DNA of 64,000 bases from Campylobacter sp. CNRCH_2014_0184h (GCF_025772985.1 NZ_JAKMTB010000005.1:44228-108227), one strand, 5' to 3'; numbered from the stretch's first letter, positions 46,242 to 57,735 are shown. A program made the numbers and translations. Notes: generated from the letters alone by a model not told the origin.

Positions 46242-47627
46242 ATGCAAAGTATTATTTTAATAGGAAAACCAAATGTTGGCAAATCAAGTCTTTTTAATAG
46301 ACTTGCAAGAAAGCGCATAGCTATCACCAGTGACATAAGTGGGACTACAAGGGATACCAACAAAATAGAAGTGGAAATTGATGGTAAAAAAGCCTTATTG
46401 ATAGATAGTGGTGGACTTGATGAGAGCAATGAGCTTTTTAAAAATGTCAAAGCAAATTCACTAAAAGCTGCTAAAAATAGTGATATTATCTTTTATATGG
46501 TGGATGGAAAATTTCTACCCGATGATGAAGATAAAGCTTTTTTTTATGAAATGAAAAAACTCAACAAACCTATAGCCTTAGTAATTAACAAGGTGGATAA
46601 TAAAAAGGATGAAGAAAGATCTTGGGAATTTTCTAATTTTGGAGTAAAAGAAGTTTTTAATATCTCTGTTACACATAATATAGGCATTGATGAGCTTTGC
46701 ATGTGGGCTGGTAAGTTTTTAAATGAAAGTTTTTTAAATGCAGATGAAGAAGAAGACTTTGAAAGCTATTTAGAAAATTTTGATGAAAATAGCGGAGATT
46801 TTAAGCTAAAAACTATCAATGAAAACCATATTAAAGTAGGAATTATCGGTAGGGTAAATGTAGGAAAATCAAGTCTTTTAAATGCTTTAGTTAAAGAAGA
46901 ACGTAGCGTGGTAAGCGATATAGCAGGCACTACGATTGATCCTGTTAATGAAAGCATTATGCATAAAGATAAAATCATTGAGTTTGTAGATACTGCAGGG
47001 ATTAGAAAACGTGGTAAAATACAAGGCTTAGAGCGTTATGCGCTAAATAGAACTGAATATGCCCTAGCTAATGCTCAAATTGCACTTTTAGTGCTTGATG
47101 CAGCTGAGGGTTTTAACGAGCTTGATGAGCGTATTGCAGGACTTGCTGCCAAGCATTGTCTAGGTGTGATTATCGTGCTTAATAAATGGGATAAAAGCGA
47201 GCTTGATTTTGATAGAACTTTAAAAGAATTAAAACTAGATCGTTTTAAATTTCTAGCTTATGCACCCGTTGTAAGCGTGTCAGCTTTAAGCGGAAAAAGA
47301 GTACATGTACTTTTAGATAAAATCTTAGAAGTTTTTGCCAATTTTACACAAAAAATTCCAACTGCAAAATTAAATGCCTTGGTAGAAGAAGCCACAAGAG
47401 CCCACCCACTACCGCATGATTATGGTAAATTAGTAAAAATTTATTATGCGGTTCAATATGACTTAGCGCCTCCAAAAATAGCTCTAATCATGAACAGACC
47501 AAAAGCTTTGCATTTTAGCTATAAGCGCTATTTGCAAAATCAAATTAGAAAACAATTTAATTTTGAAGGTGTTCCTTTGATTTTAGCTTCAAGAAAAAAA
47601 GGTAGCAAAGATGAGCAAGAAGGATAA
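46242..47627 (+). CDS. der: Double GTPase, ribosome assembly
   Basis: 461 residues with two G domains in tandem and a C-terminal KH-like domain, acting in 50S subunit assembly. G1 motifs are GKPNVGKSS (8-16) and GRVNVGKSS (about 205). GTTRD and GTTID, DSGG and DTAG, NKVD and NKWD complete the two sets. The C-terminal KH part contains [11 protein letters not shown] and [13 protein letters not shown]. Its start lacks a good Shine-Dalgarno site. It overlaps aroK by 17 bases. Confidence 0.97.
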   Translation: MQSIILIGKPNVGKSSLFNRLARKRIAITSDISGTTRDTNKIEVEIDGKKALLIDSGGLDESNELFKNVKANSLKAAKNSDIIFYMVDGKFLPDDEDKAFFYEMKKLNKPIALVINKVDNKKDEERSWEFSNFGVKEVFNISVTHNIGIDELCMWAGKFLNESFLNADEEEDFESYLENFDENSGDFKLKTINENHIKVGIIGRVNVGKSSLLNALVKEERSVVSDIAGTTIDPVNESIMHKDKIIEFVDTAGIRKRGKIQGLERYALNRTEYALANAQIALLVLDAAEGFNELDERIAGLAAKHCLGVIIVLNKWDKSELDFDRTLKELKLDRFKFLAYAPVVSVSALSGKRVHVLLDKILEVFANFTQKIPTAKLNALVEEATRAHPLPHDYGKLVKIYYAVQYDLAPPKIALIMNRPKALHFSYKRYLQNQIRKQFNFEGVPLILASRKKGSKDEQEG

Positions 47628-48108
47628 TCTCCTTTTTGTAGGCTTTATGGGTTGTGGTAAAACAACCATAGCAAGAGCTTATGCTAAAAAATACAATAAA
47701 ATATTTTTAGATACGGATAGCTTAATCAAAGAAAAATTTAATCTTAAAATTGATGAAATTTTTAAAACATATGGTGAAAAAAAATTCCGTAAAGAAGAGA
47801 AAAAACTTGTTTCTTTTTTAACTTGTGTGCAAGATTGTTCTATTGCAAGTGGTGGTGGTTTCATAGAACAAAAAAAACTAAAAGACATTGGGACAATTAT
47901 ATATTTAAAAGCAAGCTTTGATTATCTTTTGCAAAGATTAAGCAAGGAAGAATTAGCCACTAGGCCTTTACTTATAAATATAAATAATGCCAAAATTCTT
48001 TTTAATCAAAGGGCAAAAAAATATGAAAAAAAAGCAGATATTATAATTAACATTGAAAACAAAAGTATTAAAGAACTTATCAAAGAGATTAAAAAAGAGG
48101 TAAAATGA
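47611..48108 (+). CDS. aroK: Shikimate kinase
   Basis: 165 residues; phosphorylates shikimate in aromatic amino acid synthesis. Walker [10 protein letters not shown] (12-20), the shikimate-binding DTDSLI and FRKEE (RxxE), the glycine motif SGGGF and the lid Arg in LATRPL are present. It sits within the der-aroK-trpS-serS run, overlapping der by 17 bases and trpS by 4. Confidence 0.95.
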   Translation: MSKKDNLLFVGFMGCGKTTIARAYAKKYNKIFLDTDSLIKEKFNLKIDEIFKTYGEKKFRKEEKKLVSFLTCVQDCSIASGGGFIEQKKLKDIGTIIYLKASFDYLLQRLSKEELATRPLLININNAKILFNQRAKKYEKKADIIINIENKSIKELIKEIKKEVK

Positions 48109-49064
48109 GAGTTATTACAGGATTGCAACCAAGTGGAGATTTACATATAGGCAATTATTTTGGCTCAATCAAACAAATGCTAAATATGCAAGAAGAAAAT
48201 CAAATGTATATGTTTATAGCAAATTACCATGCTATGACTTCAAGTTTTGATGGTGAAAAACTCAGACAAAATTCACTCAAAGCTGCAGCAGCTTTTTTGA
48301 GTTTAGGGATTGATCCGCAAAAAAGCGTGTTTTGGTTGCAAAGTGATGTAAAAGAAGTAATGGAACTTTATTGGATTCTTTCTCAATTTACCCCAATGGG
48401 ACTTTTAGAAAGAGCGCATAGCTATAAAGATAAAATCGCCAAAGGTTTAAATGCCAACCATGGACTTTTTTCTTACCCTGTTTTAATGGCTGCAGATATT
48501 TTGCTTTTTAATGCTCAAGTAGTTCCTGTAGGCAAAGATCAAATTCAACACGTTGAAATAGCAAGAGACATAGCCTTAAAAGTAAATAATGAATGGGGTG
48601 AAATTTTCACTCTACCTCAAGCTAAGGTTAATGATGAAGTTGCGGTAGTACCTGGCACTGATGGAGCCAAAATGAGCAAATCTTATCAAAATACAATCGA
48701 TATTTTTAATACACCAAAAGCTATTAAAAAACAAATTTCTTCCATTGTTACAGATAGTACAGCTTTAGAAGATCCAAAAGATTGGCAAAATTGCAATATA
48801 TTTAAAATCGCAAAATTATTTTTAGACAAAACAGAGCAAGAAGCTTTAAAAAGCCGTTATGAAAAAGGTGGCGAAGGTTATGGACATTTCAAAATGTATT
48901 TAAATGAAATCATTAGCGAGTATTTTGCCTCAGCCAAGGACGAATATGAAAAATTATTAGCCAATCCTTCAAAAATTGAGGAAATTTTAGAATTTGGAGC
49001 AAGTAAAGCAAAAAAACAAGCCCAAGAAACAATGGAAAAAATTTATGCTAAAATAGGACTATAA
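48105..49064 (+). CDS. trpS: Tryptophanyl-tRNA synthetase
   Basis: 319 residues, class I synthetase. The HIGH-like motif is GDLHIGNY (11-18), the KMSKS motif is [10 protein letters not shown] (about 190), and [12 protein letters not shown] is the tryptophan-binding region. The start is on the ATGA junction with aroK. It lies 12 bases before serS. Confidence 0.97.
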   Translation: MRVITGLQPSGDLHIGNYFGSIKQMLNMQEENQMYMFIANYHAMTSSFDGEKLRQNSLKAAAAFLSLGIDPQKSVFWLQSDVKEVMELYWILSQFTPMGLLERAHSYKDKIAKGLNANHGLFSYPVLMAADILLFNAQVVPVGKDQIQHVEIARDIALKVNNEWGEIFTLPQAKVNDEVAVVPGTDGAKMSKSYQNTIDIFNTPKAIKKQISSIVTDSTALEDPKDWQNCNIFKIAKLFLDKTEQEALKSRYEKGGEGYGHFKMYLNEIISEYFASAKDEYEKLLANPSKIEEILEFGASKAKKQAQETMEKIYAKIGL

Positions 49065-49075
49065 AAGGAGTTAGA

Positions 49076-50311
49076 ATGTTAGATTTAAAACTTTTACAAA
49101 ATAATTTCGATGAAATTGCACAAAAATTAAAAGCTAAAAAAGTGGATGAAAATTTACTCAAAGAATTGAGTGATTTATTTATAAATTTAAAAAAAGAAAA
49201 AGCACTTTTAGAAGAATTTCAAGCTTTTCAAAACAAATTTAGCAAAGAACTTGCAACAGCACAAGATAAAGAAAGCTTAAAAGCACAACTAAGTCAAAAT
49301 AAAGAAAAAATTAATACTCAATCAAAAATCGTTAATGAATTAGAAGAAAAACTGGAGCAAATTGCTCTAGCAGTACCAAATACCCCTGATGATTGTGTGC
49401 CTTTTGGGGAAGATGAGGATGAGAATGTAGAATTAAAAAAAGTTCTTACCCCACCTAGTTTTGATTTTGAAATTAAAGAACATCATGATTTAGGAGAAAA
49501 ATTAAATTGGCTTGATTTTACAAGAGGAGTTAAAATCTCGCAAAGTCGCTTTTGTGTACTTAAAAATGAAGGAGCTTTACTAAGTAGAGCCTTAGTAAAT
49601 TATATGATAGATTTTAATAGAAGTAGAGGTTTTGAGTTAGTTAATGTGCCATTTTTAGTAAATAGTGCGACCATGTATGGTACTGGACAACTTCCTAAAT
49701 TTAAAGATGATATGTATAAGGTAGAAAATGATGATTTATACCTCATCTCAACTTCTGAAATTCCTGTAACCAATCTTTATTCTAATGAAATTTTAGCTCA
49801 AGAAGAATTACCTTTAAAAATGACTTGCTATAGCGCTTGTTTTAGACAAGAAGCAGGAAGTGCAGGTAGAGACACAAGAGGTATTATAAGACAACATCAA
49901 TTTGAAAAAGTAGAACTTGTTAGTATATGCAAGCCTGATCAAAGCGAGCTAATGTTTGAAGAAATGCTAAATTGTGCTAGTGATTTGCTAAGCTCTTTAG
50001 GTCTAGCACACAGACATTTGATGCTTTGTACTGGAGATTTAGGTTTTTCAGCTGCAAAAACAGTGGATTTAGAAGTTTGGCTTCCATCTCAAAATAAATA
50101 CCGTGAAATTAGCTCTGTATCTAATTGTAAAGATTTTCAAGCAAGACGTGCAAAAATTCGCTTTAAAAACGATAAAGGCAAAAACGAATTAGTGCATACA
50201 CTTAATGGCTCTTCGCTAGCTGTTGGAAGAACCCTGGTAGCTATTATGGAAAACTATCAAGAAAAAGATGGAAATATAAGAATTCCTGATGTATTAAGAA
50301 AATACTTTTAA
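49076..50311 (+). CDS. serS: Seryl-tRNA synthetase
   Basis: 411 residues, class II synthetase. The N-terminal coiled-coil arm (about 30-100) is followed by the catalytic core: motif 1 around [12 protein letters not shown], motif 2 [25 protein letters not shown], and motif 3 [20 protein letters not shown]. Ribosome site AAAGGAG is upstream. It is followed after 9 bases by the TPR gene, so the der-aroK-trpS-serS operon continues through it. Confidence 0.97.
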   Translation: MLDLKLLQNNFDEIAQKLKAKKVDENLLKELSDLFINLKKEKALLEEFQAFQNKFSKELATAQDKESLKAQLSQNKEKINTQSKIVNELEEKLEQIALAVPNTPDDCVPFGEDEDENVELKKVLTPPSFDFEIKEHHDLGEKLNWLDFTRGVKISQSRFCVLKNEGALLSRALVNYMIDFNRSRGFELVNVPFLVNSATMYGTGQLPKFKDDMYKVENDDLYLISTSEIPVTNLYSNEILAQEELPLKMTCYSACFRQEAGSAGRDTRGIIRQHQFEKVELVSICKPDQSELMFEEMLNCASDLLSSLGLAHRHLMLCTGDLGFSAAKTVDLEVWLPSQNKYREISSVSNCKDFQARRAKIRFKNDKGKNELVHTLNGSSLAVGRTLVAIMENYQEKDGNIRIPDVLRKYF

Positions 50312-50319
50312 GAGAAAAC

Positions 50320-52722
50320 ATGGCCGAAGAAGTAACACTTAAAGAACAAGACAACCAAGAAAAAGCTTTCTCTGAGTTAGATGAAAATCCAGGAGTAGAA
50401 GAACAAGCTATCCCTCCTGGCATGATACCTCCTGAATTAGAGGAGGAAGAAAGTACCTTTCAAAGAGTGGAAGAAGAACCTCAAGCACCACAACCTGAAG
50501 AGAAAAAAAAGCTTTTTGATAAAAAATTTATTATTTTAATTTCTGCACTTGGAGCTCTTGCTCTAATATTGCTTGTAGTTTTAATTTTACTCATAGTTTT
50601 CAAAGAAGATAAACAAGCTATTTTAAATACTCAAGTCTTAGATGATAATACTAGCTCAAGCATCACTAAAGTAAAACAATCAGCATTAGATCTTGTAGTG
50701 CAAAAAGCAAATTTATTATATGAAAAAGGTGATGTAGAAAGCGCTTTAGAACTTTACAATAACATTAACATTTTTAATCAATCCCTATCTAGTTATAATC
50801 TTGGCGTAGCTCAAATGAAACAAAAAGATTATGCTAGCGCAATTGAAAATTTCAAGCAATCTTTGGAATTAGAAGAACACAAGGTGGCTGCTGCCATAAA
50901 CACTGCTGTGTGCTATTTTAATCTTGGTAATAAAGAAAAATTTAATTACTATCTTGACTTAGCAAGAGTGCATTTACCACAAGATTCCAAATCATCTTTG
51001 TATGATTATTATCTAGGTTTAATTAATTATTATCAAGGATTTTACCCTGAAGCTTTGCAAATGTTTATGCGCTCAAACAACATCAATGGTTATCAAGGTG
51101 AATCTTATTATCTTGGAGCAAAAGTTTATGCTCTATTAAAATCAGAAAAAAACGCCATTGATTTTTTACAAAAACAAGAAGATTATGAAGCAAGTTTGCC
51201 CTTAGGCTTATTATATGCAAAATCAGGAGACTATCAAAAAGCTAAAGAATATCTTGAAAAAGCCTCAAAGATAGGAGAACATGAAGCTAGAAGTAAGGTT
51301 GCTTTAGCCTTAGTTGAATTAAAAACCGGTCAATTTGAAAGTGGTGCGCAAATTTTAAAAGCTCTTTACATCAAAGATAAAGATATAGGTTCAAAATACT
51401 ATAATATCAAAACAAGATTAAAAAGAAATTTTTCAAATATTGATATTGCCCAACAAAATTTTGCCAAGAGATTGATTACTGGAAAACAACAAATATATGA
51501 TTTACTGTTTTACTTTTCACCATATCGTGTTTTTGATGTTAAACAAAGCATGGAGCTTATCACAAAGGCTGATTTGGGAAATTTTATACAAGGATATGAG
51601 TACGAAAATGAATTACTTGTTAAAAGTAAGGCTTTGTCAGGGGTTAATATAGAATTATCTCATGCTATTAACTTAGCTTTTAATTTTCATCTAAGAGAAG
51701 CTAATCAAGAATTTAAAAACTTAAGTGAAATTTATCATGCTCATGATGTAATTCATTATAATCTTGCCCTAACTTACGCACAATTACAAGATTATAACAA
51801 TGCTTACAAGCACTTTTCAACCGCATATCATTTAAATCCTAAAAATTATATTGCAGGAATTTTTGGCATATATTGTATGGATCTAGCAAAGAAAGATTAT
51901 ACAAAACTTGCTAATGAACTTTTAGAAAATCTCCAAGCAGATAATACCATTGATCAAAACAACAATATATATAAATATTTACTATATTTAGCTAAAAATG
52001 ACTTTACTGCTACTATTCCTTACCTAGATAATCTTTCAAATACTAATAACACACCTTTGGAGTTAATATTTGCTATTATAGCTGCAAATGGCAATAATCT
52101 TGAAACCCTAAGAAACCAAAAAATAAAAGAATTAAAAGATTTATTAAGTGAGGATATTATTAGCAATATTTTATATTTTAACTCCAAAAATATGAATTTA
52201 AATATCAAAGAATACGCCAAACAAGCTCAAATGTATTTTTTAAATACCAAACTTGATTATAATTCTTTATTTGGAGGAGCTGGGATAGTTAAAGATAGCT
52301 ATGTAACGCTTATGCAAATAACAGGCTTGCTTAATCATGTTAGAAATGATATTAAAAAAAGACTAGCCATGAGTAATAAAAATTCCATTGGATTAATCTT
52401 TGCTCTAGCTTATGTAGATATATTTGCAAAAGAATACCAAGAAGCATATACACTTTATAATATTTTAATAGATGATTACAAAATTAAAGATGCTCAAACT
52501 TTATTTTTAGCCGCAGTTGCAGCAATAGGTTCAAATAATCCAAACTCAGCCATTGCTTTACTTGAACTTGCAAGATTAGAAAACGAAGAAACCTTAGAAG
52601 CAAGACTTGCTTTAGGACTTTTATACCATGAAGTGCAAAACCTAGAACCTGCTATGTTTCAGTATGAAAAAGTAGGCAATAACTTCGAAAGCAAATTCTT
52701 TACTTTTGATATCAAAAACTAG
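50320..52722 (+). CDS. Membrane-anchored TPR-repeat protein
   Basis: 800 residues. An acidic, Pro-rich cytoplasmic head (1-65, with IPPGMIPPELEEEE) is followed by one transmembrane helix (about 69-92) and a long alpha-solenoid. TPR units are clear at 134-200 (LYEKGDVESALELYNNI, AQMKQKDYASAIENFKQSLEL) and about 470-515 (HYNLALTYAQLQDYNNAYKHFSTAYHLNP), and again near the C terminus. It probably scaffolds a periplasmic complex, perhaps for envelope or motility functions, but no partner is evident. It ends the serS operon at a hairpin. Positional match Cj0390. Confidence 0.82.
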   Translation: MAEEVTLKEQDNQEKAFSELDENPGVEEQAIPPGMIPPELEEEESTFQRVEEEPQAPQPEEKKKLFDKKFIILISALGALALILLVVLILLIVFKEDKQAILNTQVLDDNTSSSITKVKQSALDLVVQKANLLYEKGDVESALELYNNINIFNQSLSSYNLGVAQMKQKDYASAIENFKQSLELEEHKVAAAINTAVCYFNLGNKEKFNYYLDLARVHLPQDSKSSLYDYYLGLINYYQGFYPEALQMFMRSNNINGYQGESYYLGAKVYALLKSEKNAIDFLQKQEDYEASLPLGLLYAKSGDYQKAKEYLEKASKIGEHEARSKVALALVELKTGQFESGAQILKALYIKDKDIGSKYYNIKTRLKRNFSNIDIAQQNFAKRLITGKQQIYDLLFYFSPYRVFDVKQSMELITKADLGNFIQGYEYENELLVKSKALSGVNIELSHAINLAFNFHLREANQEFKNLSEIYHAHDVIHYNLALTYAQLQDYNNAYKHFSTAYHLNPKNYIAGIFGIYCMDLAKKDYTKLANELLENLQADNTIDQNNNIYKYLLYLAKNDFTATIPYLDNLSNTNNTPLELIFAIIAANGNNLETLRNQKIKELKDLLSEDIISNILYFNSKNMNLNIKEYAKQAQMYFLNTKLDYNSLFGGAGIVKDSYVTLMQITGLLNHVRNDIKKRLAMSNKNSIGLIFALAYVDIFAKEYQEAYTLYNILIDDYKIKDAQTLFLAAVAAIGSNNPNSAIALLELARLENEETLEARLALGLLYHEVQNLEPAMFQYEKVGNNFESKFFTFDIKN

Positions 52723-52747
52723 TATTTTCGTTACGAAAATACTAGTT
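52717..52747 (+). terminator. Hairpin after the TPR gene
   Basis: A 14-bp perfect stem (AACTAGTATTTTCG with its complement) on a TTA loop, beginning inside the stop codon. The stem is AT-rich and followed by ATATAAA rather than a T tract, so it may be a weak terminator or an mRNA 3' stabiliser. Confidence 0.55.
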
Positions 52748-52807
52748 ATATAAAATCATATAATTTACTTAACACTTATAAAATCAGGATTATAATTTAA
52801 AAAGAAG

Positions 52808-52882
52808 TGGCTCCGGATGTAGGATTCGAACCTACGACCAATCGGTTAACAGCCGACTACTCTACCGCTGAGCTAATCCGGA
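52808..52882 (-). tRNA. tRNA-Asn (anticodon GTT)
   Basis: The 75-base sequence folds as a full cloverleaf with acceptor stem TCCGGAT/ATCCGGA, discriminator G and an encoded CCA. The D arm has GCTCAGCGGTAGAGT. The anticodon loop CTGTTAACC carries GTT for Asn. The T arm is GTAGGTTCGAATCCTAC. No intron. It stands alone between the TPR gene and the radical SAM gene. Confidence 0.97.
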
Positions 52883-52950
52883 ACATCAATAAACAAGAAA
52901 TGGTATTATATAAGAAAAAAATACTCTTGTCAAGAGTTTTTCGTAAAAAA

Positions 52951-53859
52951 TTATATTTTTTTATAAAATTTCACTCCAGCTAGATTTTTTACAATAATTT
53001 TTTGCTCCTTAAGTAGCTTTTCTAATATATCTTTGCTATATTGACTAAATTTATTTTCAACATCAAATTCACTTTGAGCTCTAAGTTGCAACATTTTTAA
53101 AAGCTCTTGAGTATTAAAATCAATTTTTTCACCTTTATAATAATGCTTAGCAAGCACAACAGGGGCGCTATTAATATACATACTTAATTCTTCTAATTTT
53201 TCCATAGATACACCTTTAACAGGATAAGCTGGAGGTCTATCAATAGTGCTAAAATCTACTCTTAATGGCTTTATTTTATCAAATACCTCATTTAAAGCTA
53301 ACATTTCTTCTTTATTGTCATTTAAACCTTGTACAACTAAAACTTCCATAACAAGCTCACCTAGAAATTTTTCCCTAAAAGTAATCATTTTATCAATCAT
53401 TGCTTCAAGTTTAATTTGTTTTAGAGCTTTATCTATTCTATAAAATGTTTTTTCTTTAGCACTATCAAGACTAAATTTAACTACATCAATATCCAATAAA
53501 GCATTGAATGCATTTGGATTTAACACACCACTACCATTACTTAAAATCAAAAGTTTTTTATCTTGTTTTATTTTATTTAACTCGCAAACTAATTCTTTTA
53601 AATAAGGATGCAGACTAGGTTCACCATTTGCAGTTAATGTAAGAAAATCAAATTTCACATCGCTAGCTAAAGATTGCTTTACCTGTTCTAAGATATCTTG
53701 AATTTTTGGATATACTAAAGATTTTTCCACAGGTTTTGCAGCTTGCAACTCACAATATACACAATCGAAATTGCACTGCTTTTGATTTGGACTTAAATCA
53801 ATCCCTAAAGAAAGCCCAAATCTTCTCGAGCTTATGGGGCCAAAGGTAATTTTGTTCAC
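52951..53859 (-). CDS. Radical SAM protein
   Basis: 302 residues. The radical-SAM cluster motif is CNFDCVYC (Cx3Cx2C, about residues 29-36), followed by [12 protein letters not shown], the GEPxLHP form of the GGE motif, and LILSNGSG. This looks like the COG0731-type family of small radical SAM proteins whose reaction is unknown. The C-terminal region is a winged-helix-like tail ([20 protein letters not shown]). GTG start overlaps the hemE stop (GTGA). Positional match Cj1244 beside hemE. Confidence 0.85.
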   Translation of the reverse strand: MNKITFGPISSRRFGLSLGIDLSPNQKQCNFDCVYCELQAAKPVEKSLVYPKIQDILEQVKQSLASDVKFDFLTLTANGEPSLHPYLKELVCELNKIKQDKKLLILSNGSGVLNPNAFNALLDIDVVKFSLDSAKEKTFYRIDKALKQIKLEAMIDKMITFREKFLGELVMEVLVVQGLNDNKEEMLALNEVFDKIKPLRVDFSTIDRPPAYPVKGVSMEKLEELSMYINSAPVVLAKHYYKGEKIDFNTQELLKMLQLRAQSEFDVENKFSQYSKDILEKLLKEQKIIVKNLAGVKFYKKI

Positions 53860-54878
53860 TTTTTAGATTTCTCTTGAACTAGCTTGATAAAATATTTAGC
53901 ATTTTCAACAGGAATATCAGGCAAAATACCATGTCCAAGGTTAAAAATATGTGCACTATCTTGCATAATATTCAAAATTTTATCCACTCCTACTTCAATC
54001 GCATTTTTATCATACAATCTACAAGGCTCCATATTACCCTGTAAAGTATACTTAGCGCCTAATTTTTCTTTTGCCAATTCTAAAGGCGTACTCCAATCTA
54101 CACCAAAAACATCAAAATTTCCATTTATACCATCCAAAAATCCACTAACACCTTTAGGAAATAAAATCACGGGAATGTGTGGATATTTTTCTTTGATAAA
54201 ATCAGCAATTTCAAGCATGTATTTAAAAGAAAATTCAAAAAACATCTCTTTTTCTAAAGCACTTGCCCAACTATCAAATATCTGTATAGCATTAGCTCCT
54301 GCTTTAATTTGTTCTTGAATATAATGCTTTAAAGCTAAAGTAAGTTTAGATAAAATTTGATGTAAAAATTCAGGATTTTGATAAACTAATTTTTTACATT
54401 TTGCATAATTTTTACTACCACCACCCTCTATCATATAAGTAACAATAGTCCAAGGACTTCCACAAAAACCAATCAAAGCTTTATCATGCGCAAGTTTTTC
54501 TCTAGTAAGCGCTAGTGCATCATAAACATAAGAAAGATTTTTAATACTTTTTTCAACATCTAATCTCTCCAAATCTTCCTTAGTTTTAATGGGATTTGAA
54601 AATACCGGCCCTTCGCCTTTTTCAAATTTTAAATCCATACCCATTTCTAAAGGCACTACTAAAATATCTGAAAAAATAATAGCTGCATCAACGCCCAAAA
54701 TATCCACAGGTTGCAAAGTAACTTCACTTGCTTTTTTATAGTCCTTGCAAAGTGATAAAAAATCCCCAGCACTTGCTCTAACTTCCATGTACTCAGGTAG
54801 ATATCTTCCTGCTTGACGCATCATCCAAACCGGAGTATAAGGAATTGATTTTTTAAAACACGCATCAATAAAAATCAT
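53856..54878 (-). CDS. hemE: Uroporphyrinogen decarboxylase
   Basis: 340 residues; decarboxylates uroporphyrinogen III to coproporphyrinogen III in haem synthesis. The N-terminal signature [16 protein letters not shown] at about 15-30 holds the substrate-binding Arg residues, with the catalytic Asp in FSDILVVP. The C-terminal end shows [14 protein letters not shown]. Coupled to the radical SAM gene by an overlap. Confidence 0.97.
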   Translation of the reverse strand: MIFIDACFKKSIPYTPVWMMRQAGRYLPEYMEVRASAGDFLSLCKDYKKASEVTLQPVDILGVDAAIIFSDILVVPLEMGMDLKFEKGEGPVFSNPIKTKEDLERLDVEKSIKNLSYVYDALALTREKLAHDKALIGFCGSPWTIVTYMIEGGGSKNYAKCKKLVYQNPEFLHQILSKLTLALKHYIQEQIKAGANAIQIFDSWASALEKEMFFEFSFKYMLEIADFIKEKYPHIPVILFPKGVSGFLDGINGNFDVFGVDWSTPLELAKEKLGAKYTLQGNMEPCRLYDKNAIEVGVDKILNIMQDSAHIFNLGHGILPDIPVENAKYFIKLVQEKSKK

Positions 54879-54890
54879 TTTTATTCCTTA

Positions 54891-55397
54891 TTAATGATCA
54901 CTTTTATGCAAGAAATAAAGTCCCACACAAAGAGCCAAAATAGAACCTGCTAAATAAGTCATATCCAAAACTGTATTAAGTTGCATTTGTAAAATTCTTT
55001 GAAAAAAATTTACAACTAAAACCATTATGATCACTTTTGCAAGCTTATCTTTTAGCTGATCTAAACTATGCACTTCTAAAACTTTTGACTGCTTTGTTTG
55101 TTTAAAATCCTCTATTTCGCTAATAAAAAGCTCATAAATTCCAAAAGAAAAAATAAATAAAACCAAAGCCATCAAATATAAATCCACAGCTCCTATAATC
55201 AAACCAACAATATCTTCATGCAAATCTACCGTAGAATTTGGCAACATAAAGTATTCAAATACATATTTTAAAACTTTAATCACATCATAACTTGCGATAA
55301 AAAATAAAACAAAAGCCCCTATTAAACCAAAAATCACAGGTAAAATAGTAACCAAACGACTTTTAACTAATAAATTCTCAAAAAATCTTTCTAGCAT
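54891..55397 (-). CDS. UPF0114 integral membrane protein
   Basis: 168 residues, three or four membrane helices, in the UPF0114 (YqhA) family. It begins MLERFFENLLVKSRLVTILPVIFGLIG and has the family loop EDFKQTKQSKVLEVHSLDQLKDKL. Function unknown. A longer frame starts at 55427 inside asd, but I choose the ATG at 55397, which has AAGGAG 5 bases upstream and matches the family start. It follows asd on the same strand. Positional match Cj1022c. Confidence 0.85.
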   Translation of the reverse strand: MLERFFENLLVKSRLVTILPVIFGLIGAFVLFFIASYDVIKVLKYVFEYFMLPNSTVDLHEDIVGLIIGAVDLYLMALVLFIFSFGIYELFISEIEDFKQTKQSKVLEVHSLDQLKDKLAKVIIMVLVVNFFQRILQMQLNTVLDMTYLAGSILALCVGLYFLHKSDH

Positions 55398-55408
55398 TTT
55401 TCTCCTTT

Positions 55409-56425
55409 TTAAACCAATTCTAGCCATTTTTGCGCAATACGCACTGCATTTGTAGCAGCTCCTACACGAATTTGATCAGCCACGCACCATAAATGTAAAA
55501 TGTTTTTGTGATTAATATCACGTCTAATTCTTCCTACATAAGTTTCGTTAGTGTCACTTGTAAAAAGTGGCATAGGATATTTTTTATTTTCTACATCATC
55601 AATCACAACAACACTTGGTGCTTTAGAAAGTATCTCTCTAACTTTAGCAACATCAACATCTTTTTCAAAATGCATAGTAATAGCTTCACTATGGCTTCTA
55701 AGCACAGGAACTCTTACGCAAGTTGCTGAAATTTCAAGTTTTTTATGCAATATTTTTTGCGTTTCATTTACCATTTTTAATTCTTCTTTGGTGTAGCCAT
55801 TGTCGCTAAAAACATCAATTTGAGGAATCAAATTTAAAGCCAAAGTATATGGAAAAGTTTTTGCTTCAAATTTATCTAGTTTAAAAGCAAAAAAACTTTG
55901 CATTCCTTGAACTAGTTCTTCCATACCTTCTTTACCTGCGCCACTTGCTGCTTGATAAGTACTTACATCTACTCTTTTTAGATTAAATGCATCATCAAGT
56001 GGTTTTAAAACATGTACCATTTGTATGGTAGAGCAATTTGGATTAGCAATAACCCCTGTTTTTTCCCAATCTTTAATATCTTCACTATTGCACTCAGGAA
56101 CCACCAAAGGAACATTCTCATCCATTCTAAAATGGCTCGTATTATCAATCACCACAGCACCACATTCTACTGCGTATTTTGCATACTCAGCACTTATATT
56201 TCCTCCAGCACTAAAAAAAGCAATATCTACAGGATTTTCTTTAAAAACACTTGGAGTTAATTCTTTTACTTTATAGCTTTTACCTCTAAATTCTACTTCA
56301 CTACCTGCACTTTTTACACTTGCTAATGGCAAAATACTTTCAACTGGAAAATCAAGCTCATCTAAGACATTTAAAAGTTCTTCACCAACTGCTCCTGTTG
56401 CACCTACAATAGCTATTTTTTTCAT
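55409..56425 (-). CDS. asd: Aspartate-semialdehyde dehydrogenase
   Basis: 338 residues; reduces aspartyl phosphate to the semialdehyde for Lys, Met, Thr and diaminopimelate. GATGAVGEE (7-15) is the NADP loop, NPNCSTIQMV carries the catalytic Cys, and the active-site His is in LRSHSEAITMHF. The asd-flgR neighbourhood is the same as Cj1023c-Cj1024c from memory. Upstream is flgR, 12 bases away. Confidence 0.96.
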   Translation of the reverse strand: MKKIAIVGATGAVGEELLNVLDELDFPVESILPLASVKSAGSEVEFRGKSYKVKELTPSVFKENPVDIAFFSAGGNISAEYAKYAVECGAVVIDNTSHFRMDENVPLVVPECNSEDIKDWEKTGVIANPNCSTIQMVHVLKPLDDAFNLKRVDVSTYQAASGAGKEGMEELVQGMQSFFAFKLDKFEAKTFPYTLALNLIPQIDVFSDNGYTKEELKMVNETQKILHKKLEISATCVRVPVLRSHSEAITMHFEKDVDVAKVREILSKAPSVVVIDDVENKKYPMPLFTSDTNETYVGRIRRDINHKNILHLWCVADQIRVGAATNAVRIAQKWLELV

Positions 56426-56437
56426 TGTCCGTCCTTT

Positions 56438-57727
56438 TTAAGTAATATTGTATTTTTTCATTTTTTCGCTAAAAATTTTCTCACTCATCCCTATAAGCTT
56501 AGCTGCTTCTGTAATATCTTGCGAATTTTTTAAAGCTTCTAAAATCAATTCTTTTTCAAGATTTTTAATATCTTTACTTTTTCTACTTTCTAAAAATAAA
56601 TCTTGAGCACTAATCTTATCATTTTCACTTAAAATACAAGCTCTTTGTATAATAGAAATCAATTCTCTAATATTACCTGGAAAATCATAAGCTAATAAAG
56701 CATCTTGTGCTTCTTGGCTTAAAGTTTTCTCATTAAAATCATATTCTTTACACGTATCAAGTAATACCTTTTGCGCAATTTGCAAAATTTCTTCTTGACG
56801 CTCTCTTAGCGGTGGTATATTAATAGGAATAGTATTAAGTCTATAATATAAATCTTGTCTAAATTCATTATCTGCAATCTTTTTTTCTATATGAGCATTA
56901 GTTGCACTGATAATTCTTACATCAATCTTTATACTTTTAGTACTCCCTAATCTTGTAATTTCTTTTTCTTGTAAAGCTCTTAATAATTTTGCTTGAATTT
57001 CATAAGGCATTTCACCTATTTCATCTAAAAACAAAGTGCCTTCATTAGCGAGCTCAAACAACCCTATTTTAGTAGTATTAGCATCAGTAAACGCACCTTT
57101 TTCAAAACCAAAAAGCTCACTTTCTATCAAATTTGATGGAATTGCTGCCATATTAATAGCCACAAAAGGTTTTTGTGCTCTTTTTGAATTTTTATGCACA
57201 AAATTTGCAAAAACTTCTTTACCTACCCCACTTTCTCCAAAAAAAAGCACACTTGCATCTGTCTTAGCAGCTTTTAAAGCCAAATTTAGACAATTTTCCA
57301 AAGCCTTAGAAGTACCATAAAAATCTTGATTTTCTTCTTTTTTAGTAGTCTTTTTATTTGTTTTTTTAGAAGTCTTTTCTTGAATTATTTTTGCGCGTTT
57401 TATTGCGGTAACTAAAGTATTAATATCAAATGGTTTTACTAGAAAATCTTTTACTCCAAGCCTTACTGCCTCTATAGCGCGATTTAGCGTTGCATTACCT
57501 GTGATAATGATAAAATCATATTTATTCTCACAAGCTTGTACAAATTCAATACCATCCATACCCGGCATATTAATATCTGTAATAATTAAATCAACATCAT
57601 CATTTAATTTTTTTAGCGCTTCAGTTGCTGATTTATAGGATTTTATAGTAAATTCTTCATACTCACCCAAAGCTATTTCGAGTGATTTTCTCATATTTAT
57701 ATCATCTTCAACTATAACTAAATTCAT
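56438..57727 (-). CDS. flgR: Sigma-54-dependent response regulator FlgR
   Basis: 429 residues: receiver domain with phospho-acceptor Asp51 (LIITDINMPGMDG) and Lys98, a Lys/Thr-rich linker (119-134), an AAA+ domain (Walker A GESGVGKE about 164-171; GAFTDA at 211-216 instead of GAFTGA; LFLDEIGEM) and a short C-terminal Fis-like region (AAKLIGMSEKIFSEKMKKY). With sensor FlgS it drives sigma-54 class II flagellar genes. In C. jejuni FlgR acts without a DNA-binding domain and is phase variable through A/T tracts; short A/T runs occur in this linker. Coupled to secA upstream (9-base gap). Confidence 0.93.
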   Translation of the reverse strand: MNLVIVEDDINMRKSLEIALGEYEEFTIKSYKSATEALKKLNDDVDLIITDINMPGMDGIEFVQACENKYDFIIITGNATLNRAIEAVRLGVKDFLVKPFDINTLVTAIKRAKIIQEKTSKKTNKKTTKKEENQDFYGTSKALENCLNLALKAAKTDASVLFFGESGVGKEVFANFVHKNSKRAQKPFVAINMAAIPSNLIESELFGFEKGAFTDANTTKIGLFELANEGTLFLDEIGEMPYEIQAKLLRALQEKEITRLGSTKSIKIDVRIISATNAHIEKKIADNEFRQDLYYRLNTIPINIPPLRERQEEILQIAQKVLLDTCKEYDFNEKTLSQEAQDALLAYDFPGNIRELISIIQRACILSENDKISAQDLFLESRKSKDIKNLEKELILEALKNSQDITEAAKLIGMSEKIFSEKMKKYNIT

Positions 57728-57735
57728 CTCAAACC

